This document shows, piece by piece, positions 43,013 to 52,012 of a stretch of 64,000 nucleotides of DNA. Numbering within the stretch: the first letter of the stretch is position 1; every line of letters begins with the position of its first letter. Origin of the DNA: Pseudomonas batumici (GTDB taxonomy: Bacteria > Pseudomonadota > Gammaproteobacteria > Pseudomonadales > Pseudomonadaceae); contig NZ_JXDG01000056.1 in the NCBI RefSeq assembly GCF_000820515.1, forward strand, positions 1-64,000, written 5' to 3'. A model generated the notes under the pieces. That model had not been told where the DNA came from. It saw only the letters and a list, made by a program, of their open reading frames with translations, and did no database searches. Position numbers and translations under genes: made by a program.

Positions 43013-43954
43013 TCAGGCAAACGGATGCCGTGGGCTATCGACAACCTGCAGCGCATGTCGTCGCGCCAGCTCGCCATAGCCTTTTACCAGGTAGCCACCG
43101 CTACGCGCCAACCACGCCGCGCGCCGCGCGCGATAGACCCGTGGCAGGAAATACCAGGGCAGCTTCGGCAGGTCGTGGTGCACCAGGTGCAGGTTCAGGT
43201 TGAGGAACAGCCAGCGCCAGGGCCAGCCCGCTTCGTTGAGCACCGTGCGCTGGTGCGGCAAGGCACTCGGACGGTGTTCATAGAAAGACCGCAGCGCCCC
43301 CACCGACAGCGCCGGAACGCTGATCAGCAGCAGGTAATGCCAGGCCGGGATAATGCTGTAGTGAACGATGAACGCCAGCATCAGCAGGGTCAGCGTGCCG
43401 TGGGTCAGCCACATCAGCCAGGCCTGGCGGTCGCCGCGCCGCAGGCGCCGGCCTTCTTCCCTGGCCAGGCCGAACAGCGCCAGCGGCGCCCCCAGCAACA
43501 GGCGCCCCGGGACCGTCTTGTTCAAAAAGTGCACGCCGCGTTCCAGGGCTGAGCGGCGCTGCCAGTCCTGTTGGCCGAAGTAGCGGCTTTCCGGATCGAC
43601 ACCCGGCAAGGTCAGGTCCTCGTCGCGGTGATGCAACAGGTGGCTGTCGCGATACAGGGTGTAGGGGTACCAGACGGCGAACGGCGCATAGCCCATGAGC
43701 TTGTTCAGCCAGACGAAACGCGTCGGATGACCATGCAGCAGTTCATGCTGCACCGACATCCAGAGCGTGACGATGGGGATCAGCAAGACGGTGCTCGGCC
43801 ACAGGCCCAGCCGGGGGCTGGCCAGCACCACGGCCAACCAGCCCAGGTAGACGCCGATCAGCAATAGCCAGGTTGGCCATTCGGTACGACCGGTGAAGGT
43901 TTGGTGCAACTGCAGGATTTCTTCGCGTTGAGCAATATCGAGGTAATTGGGCAT
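43013..43954 (-). CDS. Membrane fatty acid desaturase
   Basis: A 313-residue membrane diiron desaturase. The three histidine boxes are HELLH near 70, HLLHH near 105 and HLVHH near 258, with hydrophobic segments between them. It would introduce a double bond into a lipid acyl chain. Lipid type and position cannot be read. It is the first gene of a two-gene unit with the PhnD-like protein. Confidence 0.88.
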   Translation of the reverse strand: MPNYLDIAQREEILQLHQTFTGRTEWPTWLLLIGVYLGWLAVVLASPRLGLWPSTVLLIPIVTLWMSVQHELLHGHPTRFVWLNKLMGYAPFAVWYPYTLYRDSHLLHHRDEDLTLPGVDPESRYFGQQDWQRRSALERGVHFLNKTVPGRLLLGAPLALFGLAREEGRRLRRGDRQAWLMWLTHGTLTLLMLAFIVHYSIIPAWHYLLLISVPALSVGALRSFYEHRPSALPHQRTVLNEAGWPWRWLFLNLNLHLVHHDLPKLPWYFLPRVYRARRAAWLARSGGYLVKGYGELARRHALQVVDSPRHPFA

Positions 43955-44062
43955 CGTTCGGCTTCACACAGGTTCAGCCGATGGATAAACCCCGGCGTTC
44001 TCTCCTGATGTGCATTACCGAGGAAAAATCTTGCAGATCGATTGGTTATATCGTTGGAACCC

Positions 44063-44173
44063 TCAGTGACCGAAGACGTCCACCTTTTTCGCTCTCTTTG
44101 CCGCGCGCTTTTCATCGGCGCTCCTGATCGGCTTCTTCTTGGCGGCTTTCTTTGCATCCAGACTCTTGCTCAT
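44063..44173 (-). CDS. Small lysine-rich protein (36 residues)
   Basis: The frame encodes 36 residues, beginning MSKSLDAKKAAKKKPIRSAD and ending KRAKKVDVFGH. A third of the residues are lysine or arginine. GGAG precedes the ATG by about nine bases. The composition suggests binding to nucleic acid or an acidic partner. I know similar short Lys/Ala-rich proteins from pseudomonads, but no function. Confidence 0.6.
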   Translation of the reverse strand: MSKSLDAKKAAKKKPIRSADEKRAAKRAKKVDVFGH

Positions 44174-44271
44174 GATGAGTACTCCACGGTGGATGTAAAT
44201 TAAGGTATAGACCCATCCGGCCACTTCGGCTCTTTATAATCCGGCGCCTGCCTCCTCCATCGACAAATCCC

Positions 44272-44685
44272 ATGCCCAATCCCAACTACGAGCGACTCGC
44301 GCAACCCCTGCGACCACTACTGAACAAGTTCTACCGAGCGCACCATTCACCGATGCGCTCGGCCAGCGACGGGCAACTGTGGGTCGCGAGGCAAGGGGAA
44401 ATCATCGGCGGGCTCTCGCTGACGCCTATCGCCCAGGGGCATTGGCTCACCGGGCTGTTCGTCGCCCCGCAATGGCGCGGCCAGGGGATCGCCGCGCAGT
44501 TGCTGCAACAGGCCCTCGGCGACTGCGACGGCCCGGTCTGGCTGTTCTGCCATCCCGACCTGCTCGGGTTCTATGAACGGTTGGGATTCCACGGCGCCCC
44601 GGCCCTGCCACAGCCACTGGCGGAGCGCCTGGCCCGCTACTCACGCAGCAAGCCGATGATCGCCCTGGGCATGGAACCGTTGTGA
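44272..44685 (+). CDS. GNAT-family N-acetyltransferase
   Basis: A 137-residue acetyltransferase. The acetyl-CoA loop is in LFVAPQWRGQGIAAQLLQQA (about 62-81) and the C-terminal strand region is CHPDLLGFYERLGFH. A TATAAT -10 element lies at 44235-44240, so the transcript leader is short. The substrate is unknown. The gene is convergent with def. Confidence 0.85.
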   Translation: MPNPNYERLAQPLRPLLNKFYRAHHSPMRSASDGQLWVARQGEIIGGLSLTPIAQGHWLTGLFVAPQWRGQGIAAQLLQQALGDCDGPVWLFCHPDLLGFYERLGFHGAPALPQPLAERLARYSRSKPMIALGMEPL

Positions 44686-44723
44686 TCGACCCCCCCTTTA
44701 CCCATGACTCGAAGCCTGGACGG

Positions 44724-45260
44724 TCACTCGTCCGCCGGGGCCTGGTCGGGGAACAGCACGTCGGTGAAACCGAATTTACTGAAGTCGCTGATCCGCGACG
44801 GGTACAGACGCCCGATCAGGTGGTCGCATTCGTGCTGCACGACGCGGGCGTGGAAACTCTCCGCGGAGCGCACCAGCGGCGCGCCATTGGGCGTGAAGCC
44901 TTCGTAACGGATACGCGAGTAGCGCGGCACCATGCCACGCAGGCCCGGCACCGAGAGACAGCCTTCCCAGCCCTCTTCCAGCTCCGGCCCCAGGGGCGTG
45001 ATCAGCGGGTTGATCAGGATGGTCTGCGGCACCGCCTCGGCATCCGGGTAGCGCTCGCTGTGCTCGAAACCGAAGATCACCAGCTGCAGGTCGACGCCGA
45101 TCTGCGGCGCGGCCAACCCGACGCCACCGACATGCTCCATGGTCTGGAACATGTCGTCGATCAGGTCCCACAACGCCTTGCTGTTGAACATTTCCGGCGG
45201 CACCGGCGGGGCGACGCGCAACAGGCGCTCATCGCCCATTTTCAGGATTTCACGGATCAT
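44724..45260 (-). CDS. def: Peptide deformylase
   Basis: A 178-residue metalloenzyme that removes the formyl group from nascent proteins. All three motifs are intact: GVGLAAPQIG near 46, EGCLSVP near 98 (metal-binding Cys) and QHECDHLIG near 142 (two metal-binding His and the catalytic Glu). It starts 2 bases beyond the brkB stop region on the same strand, so it is co-transcribed with brkB. This is not next to fmt, so it is probably a second, non-housekeeping copy. Confidence 0.93.
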   Translation of the reverse strand: MIREILKMGDERLLRVAPPVPPEMFNSKALWDLIDDMFQTMEHVGGVGLAAPQIGVDLQLVIFGFEHSERYPDAEAVPQTILINPLITPLGPELEEGWEGCLSVPGLRGMVPRYSRIRYEGFTPNGAPLVRSAESFHARVVQHECDHLIGRLYPSRISDFSKFGFTDVLFPDQAPADE

Positions 45261-45262
45261 GA

Positions 45263-46207
45263 TCAGGCTTCGTCAGTAGTCGGTTTGAGGGAGTGGTCCC
45301 GCCCCAGTCCGGAGATGGGCATTTTGTCGTCGTGCGCCTGGAGGTCCTTTTCGCCGGGATGCTTGCCTTCGGACGACATGTGATCGATCACCGCATTCAT
45401 TTCCGCCCCCAGCAGCAGGACCGCCGCGGAGATATAGAAGTACAGCAGCAGCACGATGATCGCTCCGATACTGCCATACATTGCATTGTAGTCGGCGAAG
45501 GTTTTCACGTAGTAGCCGAAGCCCAGGGAGGCGACGATCCACACCACCACCGCCAGCACGGAGCCCGGAGAGATAAAGCGGAATTTGTGCTTCACATCCG
45601 GCATCGCGTAGTACATCAGGGCCACGGCGAACATCAGCAGCAGGACCACCACCGGCCAACGCAGCCAGGTCCAGAGGGTGACGACGTACTCCTCCATGCC
45701 GATCTGCCCCGCCAGCCAGCTCATTACCTGCGGCCCGAGCACCATCAGCGCGGCGGCGGCCAGCAGCATCACGGCGATGCCGACGGTATAGAAGACCGAC
45801 AGCGGGAAGCGCTTCCAGATCGGCCGCCCCTCGACCACATCGTAGGCGGCGTTCATCGCGCTCATCATCAGGCGCACGCCGGCCGAGGCGGTCCACAGAG
45901 CAATGACGATACCCACCGAGAGCAGGCCGCCCTTGGATTGCTGCAACTGATCGATCACCGGGTTGACCTGGTCCAGCGCCTGGGGCGGCAATACCAGCGC
46001 CGACTGCAGGCGCAGCCAGGTGAAGAAGTCCGGCAGGTGGAGGAAACCGATCAGGGCGATCAGGAACAACAGGAAGGGAAACAGCGAAAACAGCATCTGG
46101 TAGGCCAGTGCCGAAGCATAGGTCGACATTTCGTCGGCGACGAATGCCGTGACCGTGCGCATCATCACGCGGTGCAGGGGCAGCTCGCGCAATTCGGGGA
46201 AAATCAT
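45263..46207 (-). CDS. YihY/BrkB family membrane protein
   Basis: A 314-residue inner-membrane protein with six or more helices, from the YihY/virulence factor BrkB family. MSTYASALAYQMLFSLFPFL (about 27-46) is the hallmark, and AVVVWIVASLGFGYYVKTFA and YNAMYGSIGAIIVLLLYFYI follow. Its precise role, possibly envelope-related, is unsettled. The start at 46207 has AAGGAGA upstream. It is the first gene of the brkB-def unit. Confidence 0.87.
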   Translation of the reverse strand: MIFPELRELPLHRVMMRTVTAFVADEMSTYASALAYQMLFSLFPFLLFLIALIGFLHLPDFFTWLRLQSALVLPPQALDQVNPVIDQLQQSKGGLLSVGIVIALWTASAGVRLMMSAMNAAYDVVEGRPIWKRFPLSVFYTVGIAVMLLAAAALMVLGPQVMSWLAGQIGMEEYVVTLWTWLRWPVVVLLLMFAVALMYYAMPDVKHKFRFISPGSVLAVVVWIVASLGFGYYVKTFADYNAMYGSIGAIIVLLLYFYISAAVLLLGAEMNAVIDHMSSEGKHPGEKDLQAHDDKMPISGLGRDHSLKPTTDEA

Positions 46208-46510
46208 AGCGTCTCCTTTCGCCGCAAATAAAGGTAGCGAGTCAAGGCGACTCAAAGGGCTTTCCTATAAAGGTCTTTCTATCGCAAAGCAACGCGGTTG
46301 GCGACCCTCAAAGCGTTTCTCGATCTCAAGCAGTGTAGCCGCCACGGGAAAACGGCCATCCGGGAATGGCTGCGGTATCCGTTGCCCTGAAGTTTCAGCA
46401 CGGCTTTTCATCGAAGAACTCAGGTTTGCCTTTATGTTTGCCCGCCAACCCCTGAGAATGCGCGGCAGATTCAGGCTCTGGCGCTGAAGATCGATAACGG
46501 TAGGAAAGTC
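46208..46510. other. Intergenic region brkB / hypothetical gene
   Basis: Apart from a possible 48-residue minus-strand frame at 46265-46411, I see no gene here. A GGTAGGAAAGTC ribosome site at the right end serves the gene at 46511. Confidence 0.4.
46265..46411 (-). CDS. Possible small protein (48 residues)
   Basis: The frame encodes MKSRAETSGQRIPQPFPDGR, continues FPVAATLLEIEKRFEGRQPR and ends CFAIERPL. The spread of hydrophobic and charged residues looks protein-like, and it lies 57 bases upstream of brkB on the same strand. The ribosome site is weak (GAG only). It may be real or a chance frame. I do not recognise a family. Confidence 0.3.
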   Translation of the reverse strand: MKSRAETSGQRIPQPFPDGRFPVAATLLEIEKRFEGRQPRCFAIERPL

Positions 46511-46888
46511 ATGAAACTCGATAAAAAGCAGGCCATCGCCCGCCGGAACCAGGAACTGGGCGGCGCGGTGCTGGGCGTCAACAACTGTCATTTCACCGAA
46601 CTGAACCGTAACAAGAACATCTGGTGGTTCGATATCCCGGTGGCTCGCCTGGCGATCGGGCAATACGAATGGGTGCATCTGTTGCTGTACACGCCGAGCA
46701 CCGACCAGTTGTTGCACCTGAAGGTGACGACGCAGTTCCTGCGCGAGAAGATGGAAGGCCTGGTGGTGCGCAACGCCGGCAAACGCCGACCGACCCTGAG
46801 CCTGGAGCTGAGCGCCGACAAGGACTCGTTCCTCAAGGACGTGCGGCCGGCGGGTACCGGCGTGGGGTTCGCGCAGTTCCAACAGTAA
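46511..46888 (+). CDS. Conserved hypothetical protein
   Basis: A 125-residue soluble protein of unknown function. It starts MKLDKKQAIARRNQELGGAV, has aromatic-rich NIWWFDIPVARLAIGQYEWV in the middle and SLELSADKDSFLKDVRP near the end. It has no signal peptide. TAGGAAAGTC precedes the ATG. Two hairpins follow the stop. Confidence 0.7.
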   Translation: MKLDKKQAIARRNQELGGAVLGVNNCHFTELNRNKNIWWFDIPVARLAIGQYEWVHLLLYTPSTDQLLHLKVTTQFLREKMEGLVVRNAGKRRPTLSLELSADKDSFLKDVRPAGTGVGFAQFQQ

Positions 46889-46891
46889 GTT

Positions 46892-46921
46892 TGTGGCGAG
46901 CGGGCAAGCCCGCTCGCCACA
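46892..46921. repeat. Perfect palindromic REP-like element, second class
   Basis: TGTGGCGAGCGGGC-AA-GCCCGCTCGCCACA has 14-bp arms and a 2-nt loop. It begins 4 bases after the hypothetical gene and differs from the common REP core of this window. Confidence 0.8.
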
Positions 46922-46947
46922 GGTTCGGCGCAAACCAGCCCTTTATG

Positions 46948-46982
46948 AACGACAAAGCCCCGCAATGCGGGGCTTTGTCGTT
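46948..46982. terminator. Bidirectional terminator before fadD1
   Basis: AACGACAAAGCCCCGC pairs with its complement across AAT (16-bp perfect stem). A short T run follows on the plus strand and A-rich sequence precedes it. It serves the gene at 46511 and fadD1, which converge. Confidence 0.88.
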
Positions 46983-46990
46983 TCAGGGGA

Positions 46991-48688
46991 TCAGGCCGTC
47001 TTTTTCAGGCCCAGCTTCTTGAGCTCGGCATCGCGCAGCTCGCGGCGCAGGATCTTGCCGACGTTGGTGGTCGGCAGCGCATCGCGGAACTCGACGTACC
47101 TGGGCACCTTGTAGCCGGTGACATTGGCGCGCATGTGCTCCATCACCTGGTCCTTGGTCAGGGTCACGCCCGGCTTGGCCACGATGAAGATCTTGATGAC
47201 CTCCCCGGACTTCTCGTCCGGCACGCCGATGGCCGCGCATTGCAGCACGCCCGGCAAGGTCGCCAGCACGTCCTCCAGCTCGTTCGGATAAACGTTGAAG
47301 CCCGACACCAGGATCATGTCCTTCTTGCGGTCGACGATACGCATGTAGCCGTCCGGCTGGATCACCGCGATATCGCCAGTCTTCAACCAACCTTCGCTGT
47401 CGAGGATCTCGTCGGTGGCGTCCTGGCGCTGCCAGTAGCCCTTCATCACCTGCGGCCCCTTGACGCATAACTCGCCGACTTCGCCCAGGGCCTGTTCTTC
47501 CCCGGCATCGTTGACCACCTTGCACAGGGTCGAGGGCACCGGAATGCCGATCGTGCCGGCCTGGATGTTCTGGCTCGGGTTCACCGACGCCACCGGGCTG
47601 GTTTCGGTCATGCCGTAACCTTCGCAGATCGAACAGCCGGTCACCGCCTTCCAGCGTTCGGACGCTGCCAGTTGCAGGGCCATGCCGCCGGACAAGGTGA
47701 CCTTGAGCGCGGAGAAGTCCAGCTTGCGGAAGGCCTCGTTGTTGCACAGCGCCACGAACAGCGTGTTCAGGCCGACAAAGGCGCTGAACTTCCACTTCGC
47801 CAGCTCCTTGACCATCGACGACAGGTCACGCGGGTTGCTGATCAGGATGTTGTGGTTGCCGCTCAGCATCATCGCCATGCAATGAAAGGTGAACGCATAG
47901 ATGTGGTACAGCGGCAGCGGGGTGATAATGATCTCGCCACCTTCATTGAGGTCCGAGCCCATCAGCGCCCTGCACTGCAGCATATTCGCCACCAGGTTGC
48001 GGTGGGTCAGCATCGCGCCCTTGGCCACGCCCGTGGTGCCGCCGGTGTATTGCAGCACGGCGACGTCGCCGCTGGCCGGATTGGCTTCCTTGACCGGCTG
48101 GCCACGGCCCTTGCTCAGCACATCGTTGAACTTGACGGCCTTGGGCAGGTGATAGGCCGGGACCATTTTCTTCACGTACTTGATGACACTGTTGATCAGC
48201 AGACGCTTGAGCGGCGGCAACAGGTCGGCGACTTCGGTGACGATCACGTGCTTGACGCCGGTCTTGGGCACCACGGCCTCGGCCAGGTGCGCCATGTTCG
48301 CCAGGCACACCAGGGCCTTGGCACCGGAGTCGTTGAACTGGTGTTCCATTTCCCGCGCGGTGTACAGCGGGTTCGTATTGACCACGATCAGCCCGGCGCG
48401 AATGGCACCGAATACGGCGACGGGATATTGCAGCACGTTGGGCAACTGCACAGCGATGCGATCGCCCGGCTGCAGGTCGGTGTTCTGTTGCAGGTAAGCG
48501 GCAAAAGCACCCGACAGTTCGTACAGCTCACCGTAGGTGAGTGTCTTGCCGAGGTTACTGAAGGCCGGCTTGCTGGCGAATCGTTGGCAAGACTGTTTCA
48601 ATACCGTCTGAACATTCGGGTACTCGTCAGGATTGATCTCGGCAGCAATCCCAGCCGGGTACTTATCCTTCCAAAAGTCTTCGATCAT
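46991..48688 (-). CDS. fadD1: Long-chain fatty acid--CoA ligase
   Basis: A 565-residue AMP-forming acyl-CoA synthetase that activates imported long-chain fatty acids at the inner membrane for beta-oxidation. The AMP-binding motif YTGGTTGVAKGAMLTHRN (about 213-230), EGYGMTETSP and GWLKTGDIAVIQPDGY with IVDRKKDMI are intact, and a C-terminal lysine lies in TNVGKILRREL. It lies downstream of a paralogue, fadD2, 375 bases away. The symbol follows the P. aeruginosa order, where fadD1 and fadD2 are adjacent. Confidence 0.93.
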   Translation of the reverse strand: MIEDFWKDKYPAGIAAEINPDEYPNVQTVLKQSCQRFASKPAFSNLGKTLTYGELYELSGAFAAYLQQNTDLQPGDRIAVQLPNVLQYPVAVFGAIRAGLIVVNTNPLYTAREMEHQFNDSGAKALVCLANMAHLAEAVVPKTGVKHVIVTEVADLLPPLKRLLINSVIKYVKKMVPAYHLPKAVKFNDVLSKGRGQPVKEANPASGDVAVLQYTGGTTGVAKGAMLTHRNLVANMLQCRALMGSDLNEGGEIIITPLPLYHIYAFTFHCMAMMLSGNHNILISNPRDLSSMVKELAKWKFSAFVGLNTLFVALCNNEAFRKLDFSALKVTLSGGMALQLAASERWKAVTGCSICEGYGMTETSPVASVNPSQNIQAGTIGIPVPSTLCKVVNDAGEEQALGEVGELCVKGPQVMKGYWQRQDATDEILDSEGWLKTGDIAVIQPDGYMRIVDRKKDMILVSGFNVYPNELEDVLATLPGVLQCAAIGVPDEKSGEVIKIFIVAKPGVTLTKDQVMEHMRANVTGYKVPRYVEFRDALPTTNVGKILRRELRDAELKKLGLKKTA

Positions 48689-49063
48689 GGAAGCCTACTC
48701 CTCAGCAACGCGAATTCAGTACCGCATTTGATGCGATTATTATTTATCTGTGTTTTTTATGGGGTGAGTCCGGCTTTTATCGATGCCGAGAAGTCACAAA
48801 GCGCGCCGAGAGTAGCAGCTTTGCCGAGGGTCGCCTAGAGCCAAATGTGGCCCTTACGGTCATAAATATGACTCAATAAACGCCAATAGTCACTTTTAGA
48901 GCAAAAATTCTATTTTCTTGAATTCCGCTCTAGATCGGCTGTTTCAGGCCAAAAAAGCTTCGCGGGCAAGCCCTGCTCCCCTATAGATTCCTGAGGGAGC
49001 GGAGCTTGTCGGAACGCCGCACCGCCGCGAAGAGGCCTTCAGCGGCGCCACATCAGGTCCGGC
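48689..49063. other. fadD2-fadD1 intergenic region with REP-like remnants
   Basis: These 375 bases hold no gene. They are AT-rich near 48850-48930 and likely carry the fadD1 promoter. Near 48960-49020, TTCGCGGGCAAGCCCTGCTC and a partly inverted GGGAGCGGAGCTTGTCGGAA look like a diverged REP pair. Confidence 0.5.
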
Positions 49064-50752
49064 CTAGGCGATATCGCGCAACTCCCGCCGCAGGATCTTG
49101 CCTACCGGCGTCATCGGCAACGAATCGCGCAGCACGATGTGCTTGGGCACCTTGTAGCCGGTAAAGTTTTCCTTGCAGTAGGCCTTCAGCTCTTCGAGGC
49201 TGACCCCCGAATCCCGCGCCACCACGAACAACTTCACCGCCTCGCCGGACCGCTCGTCCGGTACACCGATGACCGCGCAATTGGCGACCTTCGGATGGGC
49301 CATCACCACATCTTCGATTTCATTGGGATACACGTTGAAACCGGAGACGATGATCATGTCCTTCTTGCGATCGACGATGCGCACGAAGCCGTCCGGATCG
49401 ATCACCGCGACATCGCCGGTCTTGAACCAGCCCTCGGCGTCCAGCACCTGTTCGGTGGCCTCCGGCTGCTGCCAGTAGCCCTTCATGACCTGCGGCCCCT
49501 TGATGCACAGCTCGCCGCGCTCGCCCAACGGCTGCTCGACCCCATTGTCGTCGATGACCTTCAAGGCGGTGCCGGGCACCGGAAGGCCGACCGTGCCCAG
49601 CCGGCCCTTGTCGCCATAGGGGTTGGTGCAGGCGATCGGCGAGGTTTCGGTCAGCCCGTAGCCTTCGGTGATGCGACAGCCGGTGAGCTGCTGCCAGCGT
49701 TCGGCGGTGGCCTTGACCAGCGCGGTACCACCGGAGTTGGTGAGTTTCAGGCTGGAAAAATCCAGGGTCTTGAAATCCGGATGCTCCATCAAGGCCACGA
49801 ACAGGGTGTTGAGCCCCAGCAGCGCGGAAAAGCGCCAGTTCTTCAGCTCCTTGATAAAGCCACCGATGTCCCGCGGATTGCTGATCAGCACGTTGTGGTT
49901 GCCGGTGACCATCATGCACATGCAGTTCGCGGTGAAGGCATAGATGTGGTACAGCGGCAGCGGCGCGATCATCACCTCCTGGCCTTCCCTGAGCAGCGGC
50001 TGGCCGTCGGGCCCCGGCTGGGACAGGCAGCAGCGGGCCTGCTGCATGTTCGCCACCAGGTTGCCGTGGGTCAGCATCGCGCCCTTGGCCAGGCCGGTGG
50101 TGCCGCCGGTGTATTGCAACACCGCGATATCCTCGAGGCCGACGCTCAATGGCCGGATGCCGTGCCCCCGGCCCAGGCGCAGGGCGCTCTTGAACGAGGC
50201 CGCCTGGGGCAGGTCGTAGGCCGGGACCAGCTTCTTCACCTTGTCCACCACCAGGTTGGTCAGCCAGCCCTTGGCGGCGGGCATCAGGTCGCCCATCTTC
50301 GCTTCGATCAGGTACTCGATCTTCGTATCGGGCAGCACTTCCTGCACCCGCTGGCCGAACAGGTTCAGGTACACCAGCGCGCGGGCGCCGGAATCCTTGA
50401 ACTGATGGCGCATCTCGCGAACGGTGTACAGCGGATTGGTGTTGACCACGATCAGCCCCGCGCGCAGCGCCCCGAACACGGCAATCGGATAATGCAGGAC
50501 GTTGGGCAACTGCACCGCGATCCGATCGCCCGGTTGCAGCTCGGTGTGGTTTTGCAGGTAACCGGCGAAGGCCGCGCTGTAGCGCTCGAGTTCGGCGTAG
50601 GTCAGGGTCACGCCCATGTTGCTGAAGGCCGGACGGTCGGCGAACTTCTTGCAGGAGCGCTCGAACACCTCGATCACCGACTTGTAGGCGCCCCGGTCGA
50701 TATCCAGGGGGACGCCGGTGGGGCGTTTGTCATTCCAGAAATCAGGTTGCAT
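49064..50752 (-). CDS. fadD2: Long-chain fatty acid--CoA ligase
   Basis: A 562-residue paralogue of FadD1 with the same motifs: YTGGTTGLAKGAMLTHGN (about 212-229), EGYGLTETSP, GWFKTGDVAVIDPDGF and TPVGKILRREL. It is divergent from a lysophospholipase-like hydrolase. In P. aeruginosa the two FadD proteins differ in chain-length preference, with FadD2 favouring shorter acids. The start at 50752 has GAGG upstream and matches the FadD1 N-terminus (QPDFWNDK against EDFWKDK). Confidence 0.93.
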   Translation of the reverse strand: MQPDFWNDKRPTGVPLDIDRGAYKSVIEVFERSCKKFADRPAFSNMGVTLTYAELERYSAAFAGYLQNHTELQPGDRIAVQLPNVLHYPIAVFGALRAGLIVVNTNPLYTVREMRHQFKDSGARALVYLNLFGQRVQEVLPDTKIEYLIEAKMGDLMPAAKGWLTNLVVDKVKKLVPAYDLPQAASFKSALRLGRGHGIRPLSVGLEDIAVLQYTGGTTGLAKGAMLTHGNLVANMQQARCCLSQPGPDGQPLLREGQEVMIAPLPLYHIYAFTANCMCMMVTGNHNVLISNPRDIGGFIKELKNWRFSALLGLNTLFVALMEHPDFKTLDFSSLKLTNSGGTALVKATAERWQQLTGCRITEGYGLTETSPIACTNPYGDKGRLGTVGLPVPGTALKVIDDNGVEQPLGERGELCIKGPQVMKGYWQQPEATEQVLDAEGWFKTGDVAVIDPDGFVRIVDRKKDMIIVSGFNVYPNEIEDVVMAHPKVANCAVIGVPDERSGEAVKLFVVARDSGVSLEELKAYCKENFTGYKVPKHIVLRDSLPMTPVGKILRRELRDIA

Positions 50753-50995
50753 TGTTTTTGTCCTCTTACCTGAGCCTCTGCGGGGCCGCCTGCGCGCCAA
50801 GGCGAAAAAAGCGGTGCTTAGCGGACGTTAGCAGCTAACGCGGATCAGGCAAATATGCCAAACACTGTCATCAACATCATGAATCTAGCTGCCAATGCGC
50901 AGCAGGGTCTGCTTCCTGTGCGAGGATGCGCTATACAATGGGGCGACAACGTGCCCCATCCGATGTCCGTCTCGCCCCCGTGCAAAGGAACCGCC

Positions 50996-51940
50996 ATGAT
51001 CCATGACACCTTCTGGCTGACCGTGAGTGACCACAGCCGCCTGTACGTCAATCGCTGGTTGCCGGATGCCCCGCCGAAAGCCGTGATCATGCTGTCCCAT
51101 GGCATGGCCGAGCACAGCGGCCGCTATGAACGCCTGGCCGATGCCCTGTGCGAGGCCGGCCATGGCGTGTACGCCCTCGATCAGCGCGGCCACGGCAAGA
51201 CCGCCGAACACGGCATACTCGGGCACTATGCCGACCAGGACGGCTGGTGCGCGGTGGTCAGTGACCTGGCCAGCCTCAACCAGCGCATCGGCGCACAACA
51301 CCCGGGGGTGCCGATCATCCTGCTCGGCCACAGCATGGGCAGCTACATCGCCCAGGCCTACCTGCTGCACCACAGCGCCAGCTTGCAGGGCGCGATCCTC
51401 AGCGGCTCGAATTTCCAACCGGTAGCGCTGTACCGCGCGGCCGGCGCGATTGCCCGCTTCGAACGCTGGCGCCAGGGCCCCGCCGGGCGCAGCGGGCTGA
51501 TCAACTGGCTGTCGTTCGGCTCGTTCAACAAGGCCTTCAAGCCCAACCGCACCGCCTTCGACTGGCTGAGCCGCGACCCGAATGAAGTGGACAAGTACGT
51601 CAACGACCCGCTGTGCGGCTTCCGTTGCACCAACCAATTATGGATCGATCTGCTCGGCGGCCTGCAGCAGATCAGCAAGGCCAGGAACCTGGCGCAGATC
51701 GACCCGGGCCTGCCGCTGCTGGTGATGGGCGGTGAATGTGATCCGGTCAGCGAGGGCAAGCGTCTCAAGAATCTGGCTGACGCCTTGCGCGCCGCCGGTA
51801 GCCAGAACCTGCAATTGAACGTCTACCCACAGGCACGGCATGAAGTGTTCAACGAGACCAACCGCGAGGAAGTCACCCATGACGTGGTCCTGTGGCTGGA
51901 ACAGGCCCTGGCCCATCGTCGACCTTCGCGCTCGGAATGA
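50996..51940 (+). CDS. Alpha/beta hydrolase, monoacylglycerol lipase / lysophospholipase type
   Basis: A 314-residue serine hydrolase of the Hydrolase_4 family. The cap-like start LSHGMAEHSGRYERLADAL (34-52) and the nucleophile Ser113 in GHSMGS are clear; Asp in GGECDPVS and His in QARHEVF complete the triad. There is no signal peptide. It would release fatty acids from monoglycerides or lysolipids, which suits the divergent fadD2 gene. The start at 50996 has AAAGGAA upstream. Confidence 0.88.
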   Translation: MIHDTFWLTVSDHSRLYVNRWLPDAPPKAVIMLSHGMAEHSGRYERLADALCEAGHGVYALDQRGHGKTAEHGILGHYADQDGWCAVVSDLASLNQRIGAQHPGVPIILLGHSMGSYIAQAYLLHHSASLQGAILSGSNFQPVALYRAAGAIARFERWRQGPAGRSGLINWLSFGSFNKAFKPNRTAFDWLSRDPNEVDKYVNDPLCGFRCTNQLWIDLLGGLQQISKARNLAQIDPGLPLLVMGGECDPVSEGKRLKNLADALRAAGSQNLQLNVYPQARHEVFNETNREEVTHDVVLWLEQALAHRRPSRSE

Positions 51941-51960
51941 TCACCAGTCAAATTCTTTAC

Positions 51961-51986
51961 TTTAAAATCAATGGGTTGATTTTAAA
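51961..51986. promoter_or_regulatory. Perfect AT-rich inverted repeat upstream of the MaoC gene
   Basis: TTTAAAATCAA-TGGG-TTGATTTTAAA has 11-bp exact arms, 26 bases before the MaoC start. It could be an operator for a lipid-responsive repressor or a weak terminator of the hydrolase gene; there is no further T tract. Confidence 0.6.
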
Positions 51987-52012
51987 CAACACCCTTACAG
52001 GACACCCTTGCG

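Noticed and set aside
48689..49063. PsrA (fatty acid regulator) site upstream of fadD1
   Set aside because: No GAAAC-N4-GTTTC pattern was found in the spacer.
49139..50773. 544-codon plus-strand frame opposite fadD2
   Set aside because: It mirrors fadD2 codon by codon and has no protein-like motifs, so it is an antisense artefact.
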